Of a DNA stretch of 64,000 bases, positions 11,393 to 20,843 are shown in pieces. The number at the start of each line of letters is the position of its first letter. Positions within the stretch are counted from its first letter, which is position 1. Source of the stretch: an uncultured Sphingomonadaceae bacterium. Lineage in GTDB: Bacteria > Pseudomonadota > Alphaproteobacteria > Sphingomonadales > Sphingomonadaceae. Below the pieces are notes generated by a model. The model did no database searches and was not told the DNA's origin. It was given only the letters and a program-made list of their open reading frames with translations. Location of the stretch: assembly GCA_947501695.1 (NCBI GenBank), contig CANMWO010000001.1, positions 744,001 to 808,000 on the forward strand, read 5' to 3'. Both the position numbers and the translations under genes were made by a program.

Positions 11393-11899
11393 ATGAAACT
11401 TGGAGACGGCGTCGAAGCGGCCATTCATTGCACTACTTTGTTGGCTGGTGTCGGTCCGTCCGCTGTCATGCCGGCCAAGGCTTTGGCCGAGTTTCATGGT
11501 GTGTCGCCTAGCTATCTGGTCAAGCATCTTAAATTGATGGTCGGCGCGGGTATCTTGGAATCGGTGCCGGGCCCGTCGGGCGGCTATCGTCTGGCCCGCG
11601 CAGTTGATGCCATTAGCTTGCTCGACATTGTTTTGGCGGTTGAAGGGCCGGCACCTGCTTTTCGTTGCCAGGAAATCCGTCAAAAAGGACCATGCCTGGT
11701 CGAGGCATCCGCCTATGCGCGGCCTTGCGGTATCAACACCGCGATGCTGAAGGCCGAACAGGCTTATCGTGATGTTCTGGCCAAAACGCGGATCAGTGAT
11801 CTCTTGCATGAATTTCTCGAAACCAGCGATCAGCGAATTGTTCAGCGTGGCCGTGATTTTGTGGAACAAAATATACGCGCTCAAAATTCTCAATCCTGA
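11393..11899 (+). CDS. Rrf2 family transcriptional regulator
   Basis: A 168-residue winged-helix repressor of the Rrf2 family. ATG 11393 is preferred over GTG 11390 because GGAG lies seven bases upstream. The N-terminal helix-turn-helix (MPAKALAEFHGVSPSYLVKH) is followed by the wing GPSGGYRLAR. Three cysteines (FRCQEI, GPCLVE, RPCGI; spacings C-x8-C-x10-C) sit where Fe-S-binding Rrf2 proteins carry their cluster or redox thiols, but the spacing differs from IscR. It is followed 20 bases later by an AhpD-like gene, which is probably its target and suggests a redox or electrophile signal. Confidence 0.92.
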   Translation: MKLGDGVEAAIHCTTLLAGVGPSAVMPAKALAEFHGVSPSYLVKHLKLMVGAGILESVPGPSGGYRLARAVDAISLLDIVLAVEGPAPAFRCQEIRQKGPCLVEASAYARPCGINTAMLKAEQAYRDVLAKTRISDLLHEFLETSDQRIVQRGRDFVEQNIRAQNSQS

Positions 11900-11919
11900 A
11901 CCATAGAAAGGACTAAACA

Positions 11920-12378
11920 ATGGAACCCCGCCTCAATTACTGGACGAAATCCCCCAATCTGATGGAGTCTTTTCTGACTTTGAACAATGCGATCGAAGCG
12001 AGTGGGTTGGAAAAAAACCTTATGCATCTGGTCAAATTACGGGCATCGCAAATTAACGGCTGTGCCTTTTGTATAGACATGCACACGCGTGAAGCGCGCC
12101 GGGATGGTGAAGCAGAGCAGCGACTATACCTAACATCAGCCTGGCATGAGAGTTTCCTGTTCACGCCCCGGGAAAAGGCTGCCCTGGCGTGGACAGAGGC
12201 GCTGACGAAGCTGGGTGACCATATCCCCAACGATGCTCTTTTTGATGCTACCCGGGCCGAGTTTTCGGAAGAAGAAACGGTGGTGTTAACCGCGCTGATC
12301 ACGATGATTAATAGCTGGAACCGACTGTCTATAGCATTTCGCGCAGTGCATGCTGAACCGGATGCTAAAGCAGCTTAG
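11920..12378 (+). CDS. carboxymuconolactone decarboxylase (AhpD-like) family protein
   Basis: A 152-residue all-helical protein of the CMD/AhpD family. The redox motif C-AF-C lies in INGCAFCIDMHTREA (about residues 46-60), followed by the family histidine. Proteins of this kind act as peroxide- or nitrosative-stress thiol reductases; a true ring-cleavage decarboxylase role is unlikely because of the CxxC motif and the lack of aromatic degradation genes nearby. It forms a two-gene unit with the Rrf2 regulator upstream. Confidence 0.9.
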   Translation: MEPRLNYWTKSPNLMESFLTLNNAIEASGLEKNLMHLVKLRASQINGCAFCIDMHTREARRDGEAEQRLYLTSAWHESFLFTPREKAALAWTEALTKLGDHIPNDALFDATRAEFSEEETVVLTALITMINSWNRLSIAFRAVHAEPDAKAA

Positions 12379-12386
12379 GTCGGTTC

Positions 12387-13079
12387 TCAGCGTCGCGTAG
12401 CTAACCAGATAACGTGTTTGGCCCCTTTGCCATTGCTTCGGGCGCTAACAGTCTTCGTTTCGACCGCAAATTCCGATTGCTGCAACCGGCGGGTGAATGC
12501 TGGGTCGGCGGCGCTGGACCAGATGGCGAGGATGCCGCCGCTCCGCAGCGCTGATTTGGCTGTACTCAGCCCGCTGAAACCATAAAGCTGTTCATTATCA
12601 TCTTGGGTCAGGCCATCGGGGCCATTGTCGACATCCAGTAAGATGGCATCATATTCATTGCTGGCATTGGCTATGATATCACTGACATCTCCAATAATCG
12701 TCTCCACACGCGGGTCGTCGAGGCAGTTGTCCGTCAGTTCCCGCATCGGTCCGCGTGCCCAGTCCAATATGGCCGGGATCAACTCGGCGACCACGATTGT
12801 GGCGTCGTCCGGCAGCTCGGCTTGTGCGGCTCGAAGGGTGAAGCCCATGCCATAACCACCGATTAAAATACGCGGATTTGGAGCGCGGAGCCGCTCGCAG
12901 CTCAGGGTCGCGAGCGCCTCTTCCGATCCGCTCAAGCGGCTGTTCATCAACTCAATGCGGCCCAGCATGATTGAAAATTCGTCGGCATGTTTTAGCGCGC
13001 GGCGGAAGAGACGCAGCTCACCGCCATGCTCATTACCACCGGGAATTTTGGCGGTGCCCAAAAGTTCCCGCGCGATCAT
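12387..13079 (-). CDS. spermidine synthase-like methyltransferase-fold protein
   Basis: A 230-residue Rossmann protein resembling the SpeE/polyamine-synthase superfamily. Seen: motif I RILIGGYGMGFTLRAA, an acidic strand VVVAELIPAILDWAR and DAILLDVDNGPDGLT, which replaces the usual polyamine-binding motif, so it may not make spermidine. ATG 13079 is chosen because it overlaps the stop of the upstream SDR gene as ATGA; the open frame extends further but into SDR coding sequence. No SAM decarboxylase gene is nearby. Confidence 0.82.
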   Translation of the reverse strand: MIARELLGTAKIPGGNEHGGELRLFRRALKHADEFSIMLGRIELMNSRLSGSEEALATLSCERLRAPNPRILIGGYGMGFTLRAAQAELPDDATIVVAELIPAILDWARGPMRELTDNCLDDPRVETIIGDVSDIIANASNEYDAILLDVDNGPDGLTQDDNEQLYGFSGLSTAKSALRSGGILAIWSSAADPAFTRRLQQSEFAVETKTVSARSNGKGAKHVIWLATRR

Positions 13080-13795
13080 CTGACAAAGCTCGCGCCATTG
13101 GCATCGAGCACGGCGCCGGTCATCGATGGCGGGGCATCGAGCGCGCAATATTTGGCTATCGAAGCAATTTCCGCTGGCTGAGCCACACGGCCGAGCGGAA
13201 TGTCGCGCAGCAATTTATCGCCGCCGCGACTTTCCAGATATTCTTCCGCCATCCCGGTCATGGTGAAGCCCGGACAAATCGCAAAGGCTAGAATTTCTTC
13301 GCTGGCATATGACCGCGCGATCGTTTTGGTCATTGCGACCATAGCGCCTTTGGAGGCTGCATAATGCCAATGGTCCGGGCTATCCCCGCGATAGGCAGCT
13401 CGGCTTGCGATGTTCACAATCCGCCCATGGGCTTGGTGCTCTTGAAAATGGAGCACCGCCAATCGGCACAGTTGCGCTGCTGCAGTGAGGTTGATCTGCA
13501 TCGTCCGCTCCCAGCTCTCCAGCCATTGCGGTTCAGCCTCGGTTATCGGGTTGGGGTCAAAAATGCCCGCATTGTTGATGAGAATATCAATGCGACCATC
13601 CAGTTGGTTTAAGCCATTCTGCCAAAGCCGAGACACGTTATCGGTGCTGTTAAAATCCGATTGTAACAGGTCATTGTCACCCGTCGTGCTTTGACCGACC
13701 GCTGCCACATTGGTCCCATCGAAGCTTTCTAATATCGCCTTGCCAATACCGCGGCCGGCGCCCGTCACTAATATATGCGTTTTTCTATCTGTCAT
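13076..13795 (-). CDS. short-chain dehydrogenase/reductase
   Basis: NAD(P)-dependent SDR of 239 residues. Cofactor motif GAGRGIGKA, NNAG (as INNAGIFDPNP), the catalytic serine region IASRAAYRGD and YAASKGA are all present, so it is a complete classical SDR. ATG 13795 gives the usual short lead-in MTDRKTHILVTGAG; a longer frame to 13909 has no support. Substrate unknown. Translationally coupled to the spermidine-synthase-like gene. Confidence 0.9.
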   Translation of the reverse strand: MTDRKTHILVTGAGRGIGKAILESFDGTNVAAVGQSTTGDNDLLQSDFNSTDNVSRLWQNGLNQLDGRIDILINNAGIFDPNPITEAEPQWLESWERTMQINLTAAAQLCRLAVLHFQEHQAHGRIVNIASRAAYRGDSPDHWHYAASKGAMVAMTKTIARSYASEEILAFAICPGFTMTGMAEEYLESRGGDKLLRDIPLGRVAQPAEIASIAKYCALDAPPSMTGAVLDANGASFVR

Positions 13796-13992
13796 GCGAC
13801 ATCGGAATAAGGCGCGGATCGACAAAGGTCCAACAAGAGATGCCGAATAGCTGATATTTTTAATAGCGCTTTTTGGATTTACACGCTTTCGGCGCGCCTT
13901 TGCATCCAAAAACCGGACATGTGGGGCAGAAAAACCCCGCTATCTTGTTTGCATGCGGCGACGTTTTCGCTAAAGCACTGGTTCGTTTACAA

Positions 13993-14016
13993 AGACTCCA
14001 GCGCGTTGCGGAGTCT
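13993..14016 (+). promoter_or_regulatory. leader hairpin upstream of sdhC containing two GANTC sites
   Basis: AGACTCC (13993-13999) and GGAGTCT (14010-14016) form a perfect 7-bp stem in the sdhC leader, ending 18 bases before the proposed TTG start. Each arm contains a GANTC site (13994-13998 and 14011-14015), the target of the CcrM methylase encoded at 49592. The 239-base gap 13796-14034 holds no other recognisable element; it must contain the divergent promoters of the SDR and sdh units. Confidence 0.4.
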
Positions 14017-14034
14017 CTGATCAGGGGACAAAAA

Positions 14035-14433
14035 TTGGTTAAGCCAACGAACCGGCCATTATCGCCGCATTTGGGAATTTATAAATGGGGGCCCGCTATG
14101 CTGGTCTCTATTCTTCACCGGGCCACGGGTGATGCACTCGCCTTGCTGGGCGCGCCGATATTAGTGTGGTGGTTATACAGCATCTCTGCTGGACCGGAAT
14201 CTTATGAATTCTTCGTCGGTATCATGACGACCATCCCCGGGTTCATTGTCATGATAGGTATGACTTTCGCCCTGTTCGAACATACATATTCCGGCCTGCG
14301 CCATTTTGTGCTTGATGCCGGGGCAGGTTATGAGCTCCAGACGAACAAGTTGTGGTCGGCTGCTGTGCCCGTATTGGCATTGCTTTCCACCGCTGCGCTC
14401 TGGTTTTTCATCTCTTCAAAGTTGATTGGATAA
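14035..14433 (+). CDS. sdhC: succinate dehydrogenase cytochrome b556 subunit
   Basis: Membrane anchor of complex II that binds heme b and quinone. TTG 14035 is chosen because AGGGGA lies about six bases upstream and it yields MVKPTNRPLSPHLGIYKW, matching where this family begins; the open frame upstream to 13873 lacks family character. The 132-residue product has three transmembrane helices, the SILHRATG quinone-site motif and the heme ligand region FEHTYSGLRHFVLDAG. First gene of sdhC-sdhD-sdhA. Confidence 0.94.
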   Translation: MVKPTNRPLSPHLGIYKWGPAMLVSILHRATGDALALLGAPILVWWLYSISAGPESYEFFVGIMTTIPGFIVMIGMTFALFEHTYSGLRHFVLDAGAGYELQTNKLWSAAVPVLALLSTAALWFFISSKLIG

Positions 14434-14437
14434 GACA

Positions 14438-14827
14438 ATGGGATCAGGAACAAATATCGGTAAGGTTCGCGGTCTTGGTTCTGCCAATCACGGCGCCCAT
14501 CACTGGCTCATTCAGCGGGTTACCGCTGTCGGTAATCTCGCTTTGATCGCATGGCTTCTCATCTCTTTGCTGAGACTGCCTAATTACGAACATGAACTGC
14601 TCATCGGCTGGCTGTCGTCGCCGCTCGTTGCGGTTCCGATGATGTTGATGCTGGTTAGCATCTTCTGGCATCTGCGGCTTGGTCTGCAGGTATTGATTGA
14701 GGATTATGTTCCCGATCATGGCCTGAAATTCGGCCTCATCATCTTGCTTAACTTTTTCGCCATTGGCGGAGCAGCGCTAGGAATTTTCGCTGTTGCCAAG
14801 GTCGCCTTTACCGGAGTGGTCGCTTAA
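14438..14827 (+). CDS. sdhD: succinate dehydrogenase membrane anchor subunit
   Basis: Second membrane anchor of complex II; 129 residues with three hydrophobic helices. N-terminal [20 protein letters not shown] and the helix [15 protein letters not shown] carry the histidine and the YVPDHG family signature near the heme side. ATG 14438 is chosen, four bases after the sdhC stop. Its stop overlaps the sdhA start (TAATG). Confidence 0.94.
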   Translation: MGSGTNIGKVRGLGSANHGAHHWLIQRVTAVGNLALIAWLLISLLRLPNYEHELLIGWLSSPLVAVPMMLMLVSIFWHLRLGLQVLIEDYVPDHGLKFGLIILLNFFAIGGAALGIFAVAKVAFTGVVA

Positions 14828-16659
14828 TGACTGACACAGATTCAAAGCCCGCATATAAGATTATTGATCACACGTTCGACACAGTCGTCGTAGGCGCCGG
14901 CGGGTCCGGTTTGCGCGCCACCATGGGTTCTGCCGAAGCCGGTTTGAAAACCGCTTGTATTACAAAGGTTTTTCCAACTCGTTCACATACGGTTGCGGCA
15001 CAGGGTGGCATTGCCGCTTCGCTGGGTAACAACACGCCGGATCACTGGACGTGGCATATGTATGACACGGTCAAAGGCTCTGACTGGCTTGGTGATCAGG
15101 ATGCGATTGAATATCTCGTCCGTGAAGCGCCTCAAGCGGTTTACGAACTGGAACATGCCGGTGTACCTTTCTCACGCAATGAAGATGGCACCATCTATCA
15201 ACGCCCCTTTGGCGGCCATATGCAGAATATGGGCGACGGCCCACCGGTACAGCGGACCTGTGCAGCCGCTGACCGTACTGGTCACGCCATGCTGCACGCG
15301 CTCTATCAACAGAGCCTGAAATATGACGCGGACTTCTTCATTGAATATTTCGCGATCGATCTGATCATGGAAGACGGCGAATGCCGCGGCGTAATCGCTA
15401 TCTGTCTGGAAGACGGTTCTATTCACCGTTTCCGCGCGCATGCGGTTGTGCTGGCCACTGGCGGCTCTGGCCGTTGTTATTACAGCGCAACATCGGCTCA
15501 TGCGTGCACCGGTGATGGTGGCGGCATGGCGCTGCGCGCTGGTCTGCCTTTGCAGGATATGGAATTTGTTCAGTTTCACCCGACCGGCATTTACGGCGCG
15601 GGCGTACTGATTACCGAAGGCGCACGCGGGGAGGGCGGTTATCTGACCAACTCCGAAGGCGAGCGTTTCATGGAACGCTATGCACCAAGCGCAAAAGATC
15701 TCGCGTCTCGCGACGTGGTGTCTCGCTGCATGGCAACCGAAATTCGCGAAGGCCGCGGCGTCGGGCCAGAGAAAGATCATATCTATCTCCATCTCGACCA
15801 TATCGCGCCTGATGTATTGGCGGAACGCCTGCCGGGCATTACCGAAACCGGTAAGATTTTCGCTGGTGTTGATCTCACGCGTCAGGCGCTGCCAGTGGTG
15901 CCGACGGTGCATTACAACATGGGCGGTATACCTTGTAACTATCATGGCGAAGTGGTGAACCCGACGAAGGATGATCCTGATGCTGTGGTGCCAGGACTCT
16001 ATTCCGTGGGTGAAGCGGCTTGTGTTTCCGTACATGGTGCAAACCGTTTGGGTTCCAACTCCCTGATCGATCTTGTCGTCTTTGGCCGCGCAACTGGCCT
16101 GCGCTTGAAAGAAAAACTGAAACCGGGTACGTCACATAGACCATTACCGAAAGATTCAGCCGATCTGTCGCTGTCTCGCTTGGACCATTTCCGTTACGCG
16201 AAAGGTGGGACAACAACCGCTGCTCTGCGCATGGAAATGCAGAAGACCATGCAGAAAAACTGTGCTGTGTTCCGCGATGATGAATTGCTTGCCGAGGGTG
16301 TTAAAGAAATGCGCGCGGTAAATGCAAAAATGGCCGATGTCAGCGTCACTGACCGCTCGCTCATTTGGAATACCGATCTAATCGAAACGCTGGAGCTTGA
16401 TAATCTCATGGCGCAGGCGGTCGTGACAATGGAAAGCGCTGCCAACCGCAAGGAAAGCCGCGGTGCCCATATGCAGGAAGATTATGAAGATCGTAATGAC
16501 AAGGAATGGATGAAGCATACGGTTGCGACATTTGACGGCTGGGGCGGCCCCGATAAGGCTCGTGGCACCGGCAAAGTCGATATCAACTATCGCCCGGTCC
16601 ATGACTTTACCCTGACAGACGAAGCGGAATATGTGAAGCCGAAGAAACGGGTTTACTAA
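14827..16659 (+). CDS. sdhA: succinate dehydrogenase flavoprotein subunit
   Basis: Catalytic FAD subunit of complex II; oxidises succinate to fumarate in the TCA cycle. In 610 residues: dinucleotide fold [16 protein letters not shown], the histidine for covalent FAD attachment in [13 protein letters not shown], the substrate-site stretch [19 protein letters not shown] and the C-terminal [19 protein letters not shown]. Start overlaps the sdhD stop. The iron-sulfur subunit gene sdhB, normally next, is not present: a methyltransferase gene follows after 72 bases. Confidence 0.98.
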   Translation: MTDTDSKPAYKIIDHTFDTVVVGAGGSGLRATMGSAEAGLKTACITKVFPTRSHTVAAQGGIAASLGNNTPDHWTWHMYDTVKGSDWLGDQDAIEYLVREAPQAVYELEHAGVPFSRNEDGTIYQRPFGGHMQNMGDGPPVQRTCAAADRTGHAMLHALYQQSLKYDADFFIEYFAIDLIMEDGECRGVIAICLEDGSIHRFRAHAVVLATGGSGRCYYSATSAHACTGDGGGMALRAGLPLQDMEFVQFHPTGIYGAGVLITEGARGEGGYLTNSEGERFMERYAPSAKDLASRDVVSRCMATEIREGRGVGPEKDHIYLHLDHIAPDVLAERLPGITETGKIFAGVDLTRQALPVVPTVHYNMGGIPCNYHGEVVNPTKDDPDAVVPGLYSVGEAACVSVHGANRLGSNSLIDLVVFGRATGLRLKEKLKPGTSHRPLPKDSADLSLSRLDHFRYAKGGTTTAALRMEMQKTMQKNCAVFRDDELLAEGVKEMRAVNAKMADVSVTDRSLIWNTDLIETLELDNLMAQAVVTMESAANRKESRGAHMQEDYEDRNDKEWMKHTVATFDGWGGPDKARGTGKVDINYRPVHDFTLTDEAEYVKPKKRVY

Positions 16660-16731
16660 ACAGCTTCCAAGATATGTTCTGGCTGACTGATTACCGCTTC
16701 CGTCAATTTTAACGGAGGTTGCTACCAACTT

Positions 16732-17550
16732 ATGTCCAATGAAGATCAGATTGAATATTGGAACGACAATGCCGGCCTGAAATGGGTGGAGCAACAAGAT
16801 GTTATGGACGCGACTTTAGCTCCGGTAACGGACTTGTTGATGGCAGCAGCGGCAATTGTTCGTGGCGAACGCGTTTTGGATATTGGTTGCGGAACGGGTG
16901 AGACCTCTTTGATTGCAACGGATGCAGGCGCTGATGTCACTGGCGTTGATGTGTCCAAACCCATGCTTGATCTGGCTAAATCACGTGCCGATGGCCGTGC
17001 AGAGCTCATGTTGGCGGATGCATCTGAATATCAGGCCGATGAAGCTTTTGATCTTATCATATCGCGCTTTGGTGTGATGTTTTTTGAAGATCCGATAGCG
17101 GCTTTCACAAACATAAAAGCCAATTTGAAACCCGGTGGCCGAATGGTTTTTGCTTGTTGGAACCATCCAAAACTAAATCAGTGGGTGATGGTGCCGATGC
17201 AGGCGATCAAACCGTTATTGCCTGATGCACCGGAAACAGACCCGCATGCACCGGGCCCTTTTGCATTTGCCGACGCAGATCGGTTGAAAGGCATATTGAG
17301 TGAAGCGGGCTTTGACGACGTTTCGATGACATCTCATGCTATTGATTTTTCGCTGGCGGAATCGGGCGGCGTCGATGGCGCTGTGTATTTTTCGTCACAA
17401 ATCGGACCGGCTTCCCGGGCGTTGGGAGAGGTTGATGACGAGCTGAAGGCCAAGATTTTAATCGCTTTGAAAGAAGCCCTTGCGCCTTATGATGATGGTG
17501 ACGGCCGGGTTGCTTTGCCGGGTGGTATCTGGATTGTGCGGGCTAGTTGA
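16732..17550 (+). CDS. class I SAM-dependent methyltransferase
   Basis: A 272-residue methyltransferase of the UbiE/Coq5-like superfamily. Motif I VLDIGCGTGETS, the acidic GVDVSKPMLDLAKSRA, a LMLADASEY strand and NLKPGGRMVFACW define the fold. GGAGG lies 13 bases before ATG 16732, a longer spacing than usual. The substrate is unknown. It occupies the place where sdhB would be expected, so it may be expressed from the sdh transcript or from its own promoter in the 72-base gap. Confidence 0.88.
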   Translation: MSNEDQIEYWNDNAGLKWVEQQDVMDATLAPVTDLLMAAAAIVRGERVLDIGCGTGETSLIATDAGADVTGVDVSKPMLDLAKSRADGRAELMLADASEYQADEAFDLIISRFGVMFFEDPIAAFTNIKANLKPGGRMVFACWNHPKLNQWVMVPMQAIKPLLPDAPETDPHAPGPFAFADADRLKGILSEAGFDDVSMTSHAIDFSLAESGGVDGAVYFSSQIGPASRALGEVDDELKAKILIALKEALAPYDDGDGRVALPGGIWIVRAS

Positions 17551-17599
17551 GTAACGTGATCGGAAAAGCGTTTCATGGCATTTTTCCAGCAACTTTGGT

Positions 17600-18112
17600 T
17601 TACGGACGGGCAGGGGCTCTGCAACCTCTTTCCAGACCAATGCCTTTCAGGAAACCACGCCGAACGACACCGGCATAGGCGGCGGCATTATATTTGCGTT
17701 CGTCCCCAGCTGCACCGGATACTTCACGTACAATGCCTCGGAAGGGTATCAGTCCGCCTAGAAATCCGCCACCGACACGGCCAGCGGTTTCTTCTCGTTT
17801 TTCGGCTTTGGATTTATCAACTTTCTCATTTACATCAGCGGCTAGGACCGCGTTGAGCTCCTCAACTTCCTTGATGATCGCAGCACAGCGGCGCAGGCCA
17901 TCGAGAGAGTAGGGATCATCCTGAATGGCGATAAGTTTGGCGGGGATTTTCGTTTTTTTCAGGCCGACATCTTTCACAGGTGTGGTTGCGGCGTCCTTTG
18001 CATGTTCCCCCGCCGTTTCGTCAGGGTCAGCTTTTTGCGCCTGTACCGGGGTGGCGAGAAAAAATGCCGTTGCGGTTGAGGTTATTGCTAATTTCACGAG
18101 GTTTCGCATCAT
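17600..18112 (-). CDS. exported hypothetical protein
   Basis: A 170-residue protein with a clear Sec signal peptide (MMRNLVKLAITSTATAFFLATPVQAQ, predicted cleavage after AQA). The mature part is charged, with two conserved-looking pieces: IPAKLIAIQDDPYSLDGLRRCAAIIKEVEELNAVLAAD and a glycine-rich GRVGGGFLGGLIPFRGIVREVSGA that could insert in or contact the membrane. I recognise no family and assign no function. Upstream neighbour on the same strand is the hydroxyacid oxidase, 17 bases away. Confidence 0.75.
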   Translation of the reverse strand: MMRNLVKLAITSTATAFFLATPVQAQKADPDETAGEHAKDAATTPVKDVGLKKTKIPAKLIAIQDDPYSLDGLRRCAAIIKEVEELNAVLAADVNEKVDKSKAEKREETAGRVGGGFLGGLIPFRGIVREVSGAAGDERKYNAAAYAGVVRRGFLKGIGLERGCRAPARP

Positions 18113-18129
18113 CTATTCCCTGTTCGTCT

Positions 18130-19293
18130 TCAAGACCGGTACCGCAAATTGTCACGGTTCAATTGATCAACGGATGTCACGCCCATGAGTTTCATGTCCC
18201 GTTCAATCTCAGCTTGCAGCAAGCCGAGGCTGCGTTCAACCCCGGCTTGACCTGCGGCGGCTAACGCATAGAGATAAAGTCGCCCGCCGGAGCAGGCCTT
18301 TGCGCCGACGCTCAACGCCTTCAGCACATGACTGCCGCGGGTTATGCCACCGTCGCAAATCACATCAATCTTGTCGCCGACCGCATCGCAGATCTCGGCG
18401 AGTTGATCAAAGGGGGCCCGTGAACCGTCAAGTTGCCGGCCGCCATGATTGGACACCATGATTGCCGTTGCGCCAATATCTGCGGCGTGTTTGGCATCTT
18501 CGACGGACATGATCCCTTTCAGGCAAAATTCACCGCCCCAGTCTTTGCGAATGTCTTCCGCCATGCTCCAATCGAGTGATTGATCGAGCATAGTTGAGAA
18601 ATATTCCGCCACCGACAGAGCGACATTTGTGCCCTCTGCGACATGATCTTTGAGATTCGACAGCTCAAAATTTTCTCGGAACATATAGTTGAGCGCCCAG
18701 GCTGGTTTGGTCGCATAGCTCAGGAAACTGGCAGGCGTAATCTTTGGTGGGCTGGTAAAGCCCGAACGCAGGCAGCGTTCGCGATTGCCGCCTACGATTG
18801 TGTCGACCGTCAGGGTGATGGCGTCGAACTTCGCCGCTTTGCAGCGCTCGACCATCGATGTGTTGAGGCCCTTGTCCTTGTGAACATAGAGCTGGAACAT
18901 TTTGGGCGTGCTGATGCTCTCGCCAATTTCCTCGATGCTGACAGTGGCAAGGGAGGAAATACCAAAGAACGTTCCGAACTTCTCGGCTGCTCTGGCGACG
19001 CCGCGTTCACCTTGCCAGTGGAACAGACGTTGGAGGGCGGTCGGGGACAGAAACAAGGGCATAGTCAGTTTCTGACCCATGACCGTTGTGCTCATGTCGA
19101 TATCCTCGACCCCGGCTAAGACATTGGGTATGAGGTCGCACGCTTCATAGGCTTCGGTATTGCGGCGGCGGGTGACTTCGTCGTCTGCGGCACCGTCAAT
19201 ATAGTCAAAGATTGGAAAAGGTAGGCGTTTTTTGGCCAAAGAACGGAAGTCGTTCACGTTATGGCAATCCGCAATTGTGGTAATTCGTCGCAC
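18130..19293 (-). CDS. FMN-dependent alpha-hydroxy acid dehydrogenase/oxidase (lactate dehydrogenase-like)
   Basis: A 387-residue TIM-barrel flavoprotein that oxidises 2-hydroxy acids to 2-oxo acids, most likely L-lactate. Seen: N-terminal FPIFDYIDGAADDE, FMN site LSPTALQRLFHWQGE, LYVHKDKG, TLTVDTIVGGNRERCLR, and the catalytic histidine in VSNHGGRQLDGSRA followed by CDGGITRGSHVLKAL. A small oddity is SGGRLYLYALAAAG where the family more often has GRPYLYGLAAGG. It lies just upstream of the exported hypothetical gene. Confidence 0.92.
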   Translation of the reverse strand: MRRITTIADCHNVNDFRSLAKKRLPFPIFDYIDGAADDEVTRRRNTEAYEACDLIPNVLAGVEDIDMSTTVMGQKLTMPLFLSPTALQRLFHWQGERGVARAAEKFGTFFGISSLATVSIEEIGESISTPKMFQLYVHKDKGLNTSMVERCKAAKFDAITLTVDTIVGGNRERCLRSGFTSPPKITPASFLSYATKPAWALNYMFRENFELSNLKDHVAEGTNVALSVAEYFSTMLDQSLDWSMAEDIRKDWGGEFCLKGIMSVEDAKHAADIGATAIMVSNHGGRQLDGSRAPFDQLAEICDAVGDKIDVICDGGITRGSHVLKALSVGAKACSGGRLYLYALAAAGQAGVERSLGLLQAEIERDMKLMGVTSVDQLNRDNLRYRS

Positions 19294-19409
19294 GTAAGCC
19301 TCGATTCGTCGCTCGGATGGAAGGGCATGGGGTTTATGATTAGAGCAATGGCTGCGGCTTGCAAGAGTAGCGACCAGACAAATACAGGGATTTAGAGGGA
19401 AAATTCACC

Positions 19410-20834
19410 ATGACTGAAACCGCCGAAGAAATTCAACCATCAGAGCAGCCGCAGCGACCCGAACGGTCACCGGGCGCCAAGTTCCTGTTGGTGTTGCTCA
19501 CTGGGTTCCTGCTTGCGATACCCTTATTCGCGAGCTGGCTGCTGATTTATGACCGCCAGAACCAGAGCCAGCAGGCCGAGCAATCCATTGTTACGGGTTG
19601 GGGCGGCAAGCAGGTATTTGCTGGGCCGAAAATCGTTCTGCCTTACAAAGCAAAAGTGCAGGAATCGGTGGAGCAGGACGGCAAGACCGTTACCCGCACC
19701 AATGTTGTTACGCGCGAACTTTATATCTCGCCCGAAGTCATGACCTTTGATAGCGATATTCAAACTGAGGTCAAAAGCCGCTCCATCTATGAAGTTGTGA
19801 TTTACAACACCAATGTGACAGGTTCTGCTTCCTTCAAATTGCCGGAGGATTTCAATCGTTCCGGTATCGATCCGGCAGATATTGATTTTGCCCGCGCTGA
19901 AATTCGTTTCGGCCTTTCTGATGCGAGAGGCTTGTCGGCCGACAACAAGCTGACCGTTGATGGTCAATCGCTGGTCCTGCAACCGGGTAAAGGTCTTGGC
20001 GAAACTGGCAATACCGGTTTCTTCTCATGGCTCGATGCCACTGCGCTGGCAGACGGCGAAATGGCAGTAAGTTTTGATGTGAAATTCCGCGGCACGGAAA
20101 GCCTGACAATGGTGCCGGATGCGGGTCAGACTAACTGGTCGGTGACATCAAAATGGCCACACCCGAGCTTTACCGGCGGTTTCCTACCTGACAATGAAGT
20201 CACGGAAACAGGATTTACCGCAAAATATGGTATCTCCAATCTGGCGCTCGGCAGCTCACTGACGTCTACACAGGCCGGACAGCAAGTCTATCCGCAAAAC
20301 ACCAACCGGTCTTTCGATTCGTACGGCGGCGGCGGGGGTGAGAATGCCTCCAGCGTGACCGTGAATCTAATCCAACCGGTTGATCTCTATGACCAGGTGA
20401 GTCGCGCAACCAAATATGGCTTCCTGTTTATTGGATTTACCTTTGTTGCATTCCTGTTGTTCGACCTGATCGGTGGCGTGCGAATATCGTCCGTCCAATA
20501 TATATTGGTTGGGGTTGCGCTGGTGCTGTTCTTCATCCTGCTGCTCGCCTTTGCGGAAATTATCGGCTTTGCTTTGGCCTATATCGCGGCATCGGTGGCG
20601 ACGATCGGATTGATCACGGCCTATGCCGCATCGGTCCTGTCCAGTTGGCGAAGGGCATCGATAATCGGAGGATTGCTCGCCGCGCTCTATGGCGTGATCT
20701 ATATCCTGCTGAGCCTTGAGGCTTACTCGCTGCTCATCGGATCATTGCTGATCTTTACCGCTCTGGCCGGGGTGATGTTTGTCACCCGTCGGCTAGACTG
20801 GTCGCGTTCGTTGCAGAAAGGTTCTGCAACTTAA
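19410..20834 (+). CDS. creD: CreD family inner-membrane protein
   Basis: A 474-residue cell-envelope protein of the CreD family. A first transmembrane helix (residues about 26-47) is followed by a large periplasmic beta-rich domain (to about 335) and then a bundle of about six helices from residue 340 to the end, the usual CreD plan. In Enterobacteria creD responds to CreBC; no creBC genes are nearby, so its control here is unknown. An in-frame glycine stretch (YGGGGGENASS, near residue 305) separates the domains. Confidence 0.9.
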   Translation: MTETAEEIQPSEQPQRPERSPGAKFLLVLLTGFLLAIPLFASWLLIYDRQNQSQQAEQSIVTGWGGKQVFAGPKIVLPYKAKVQESVEQDGKTVTRTNVVTRELYISPEVMTFDSDIQTEVKSRSIYEVVIYNTNVTGSASFKLPEDFNRSGIDPADIDFARAEIRFGLSDARGLSADNKLTVDGQSLVLQPGKGLGETGNTGFFSWLDATALADGEMAVSFDVKFRGTESLTMVPDAGQTNWSVTSKWPHPSFTGGFLPDNEVTETGFTAKYGISNLALGSSLTSTQAGQQVYPQNTNRSFDSYGGGGGENASSVTVNLIQPVDLYDQVSRATKYGFLFIGFTFVAFLLFDLIGGVRISSVQYILVGVALVLFFILLLAFAEIIGFALAYIAASVATIGLITAYAASVLSSWRRASIIGGLLAALYGVIYILLSLEAYSLLIGSLLIFTALAGVMFVTRRLDWSRSLQKGSAT

Positions 20835-20843
20835 GCAAACGAC

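Noticed and set aside
15172-16035. Long open frame of 287 codons on the minus strand
   Set aside because: Fully antisense to sdhA, whose motifs are intact; its translation is histidine- and arginine-rich with no family character.
16672-16731. Hairpin TCCGT...ACGGA before the methyltransferase gene as a riboswitch
   Set aside because: Only a 5-bp stem with no further structure, and no match to a known riboswitch core such as SAM or SAH.
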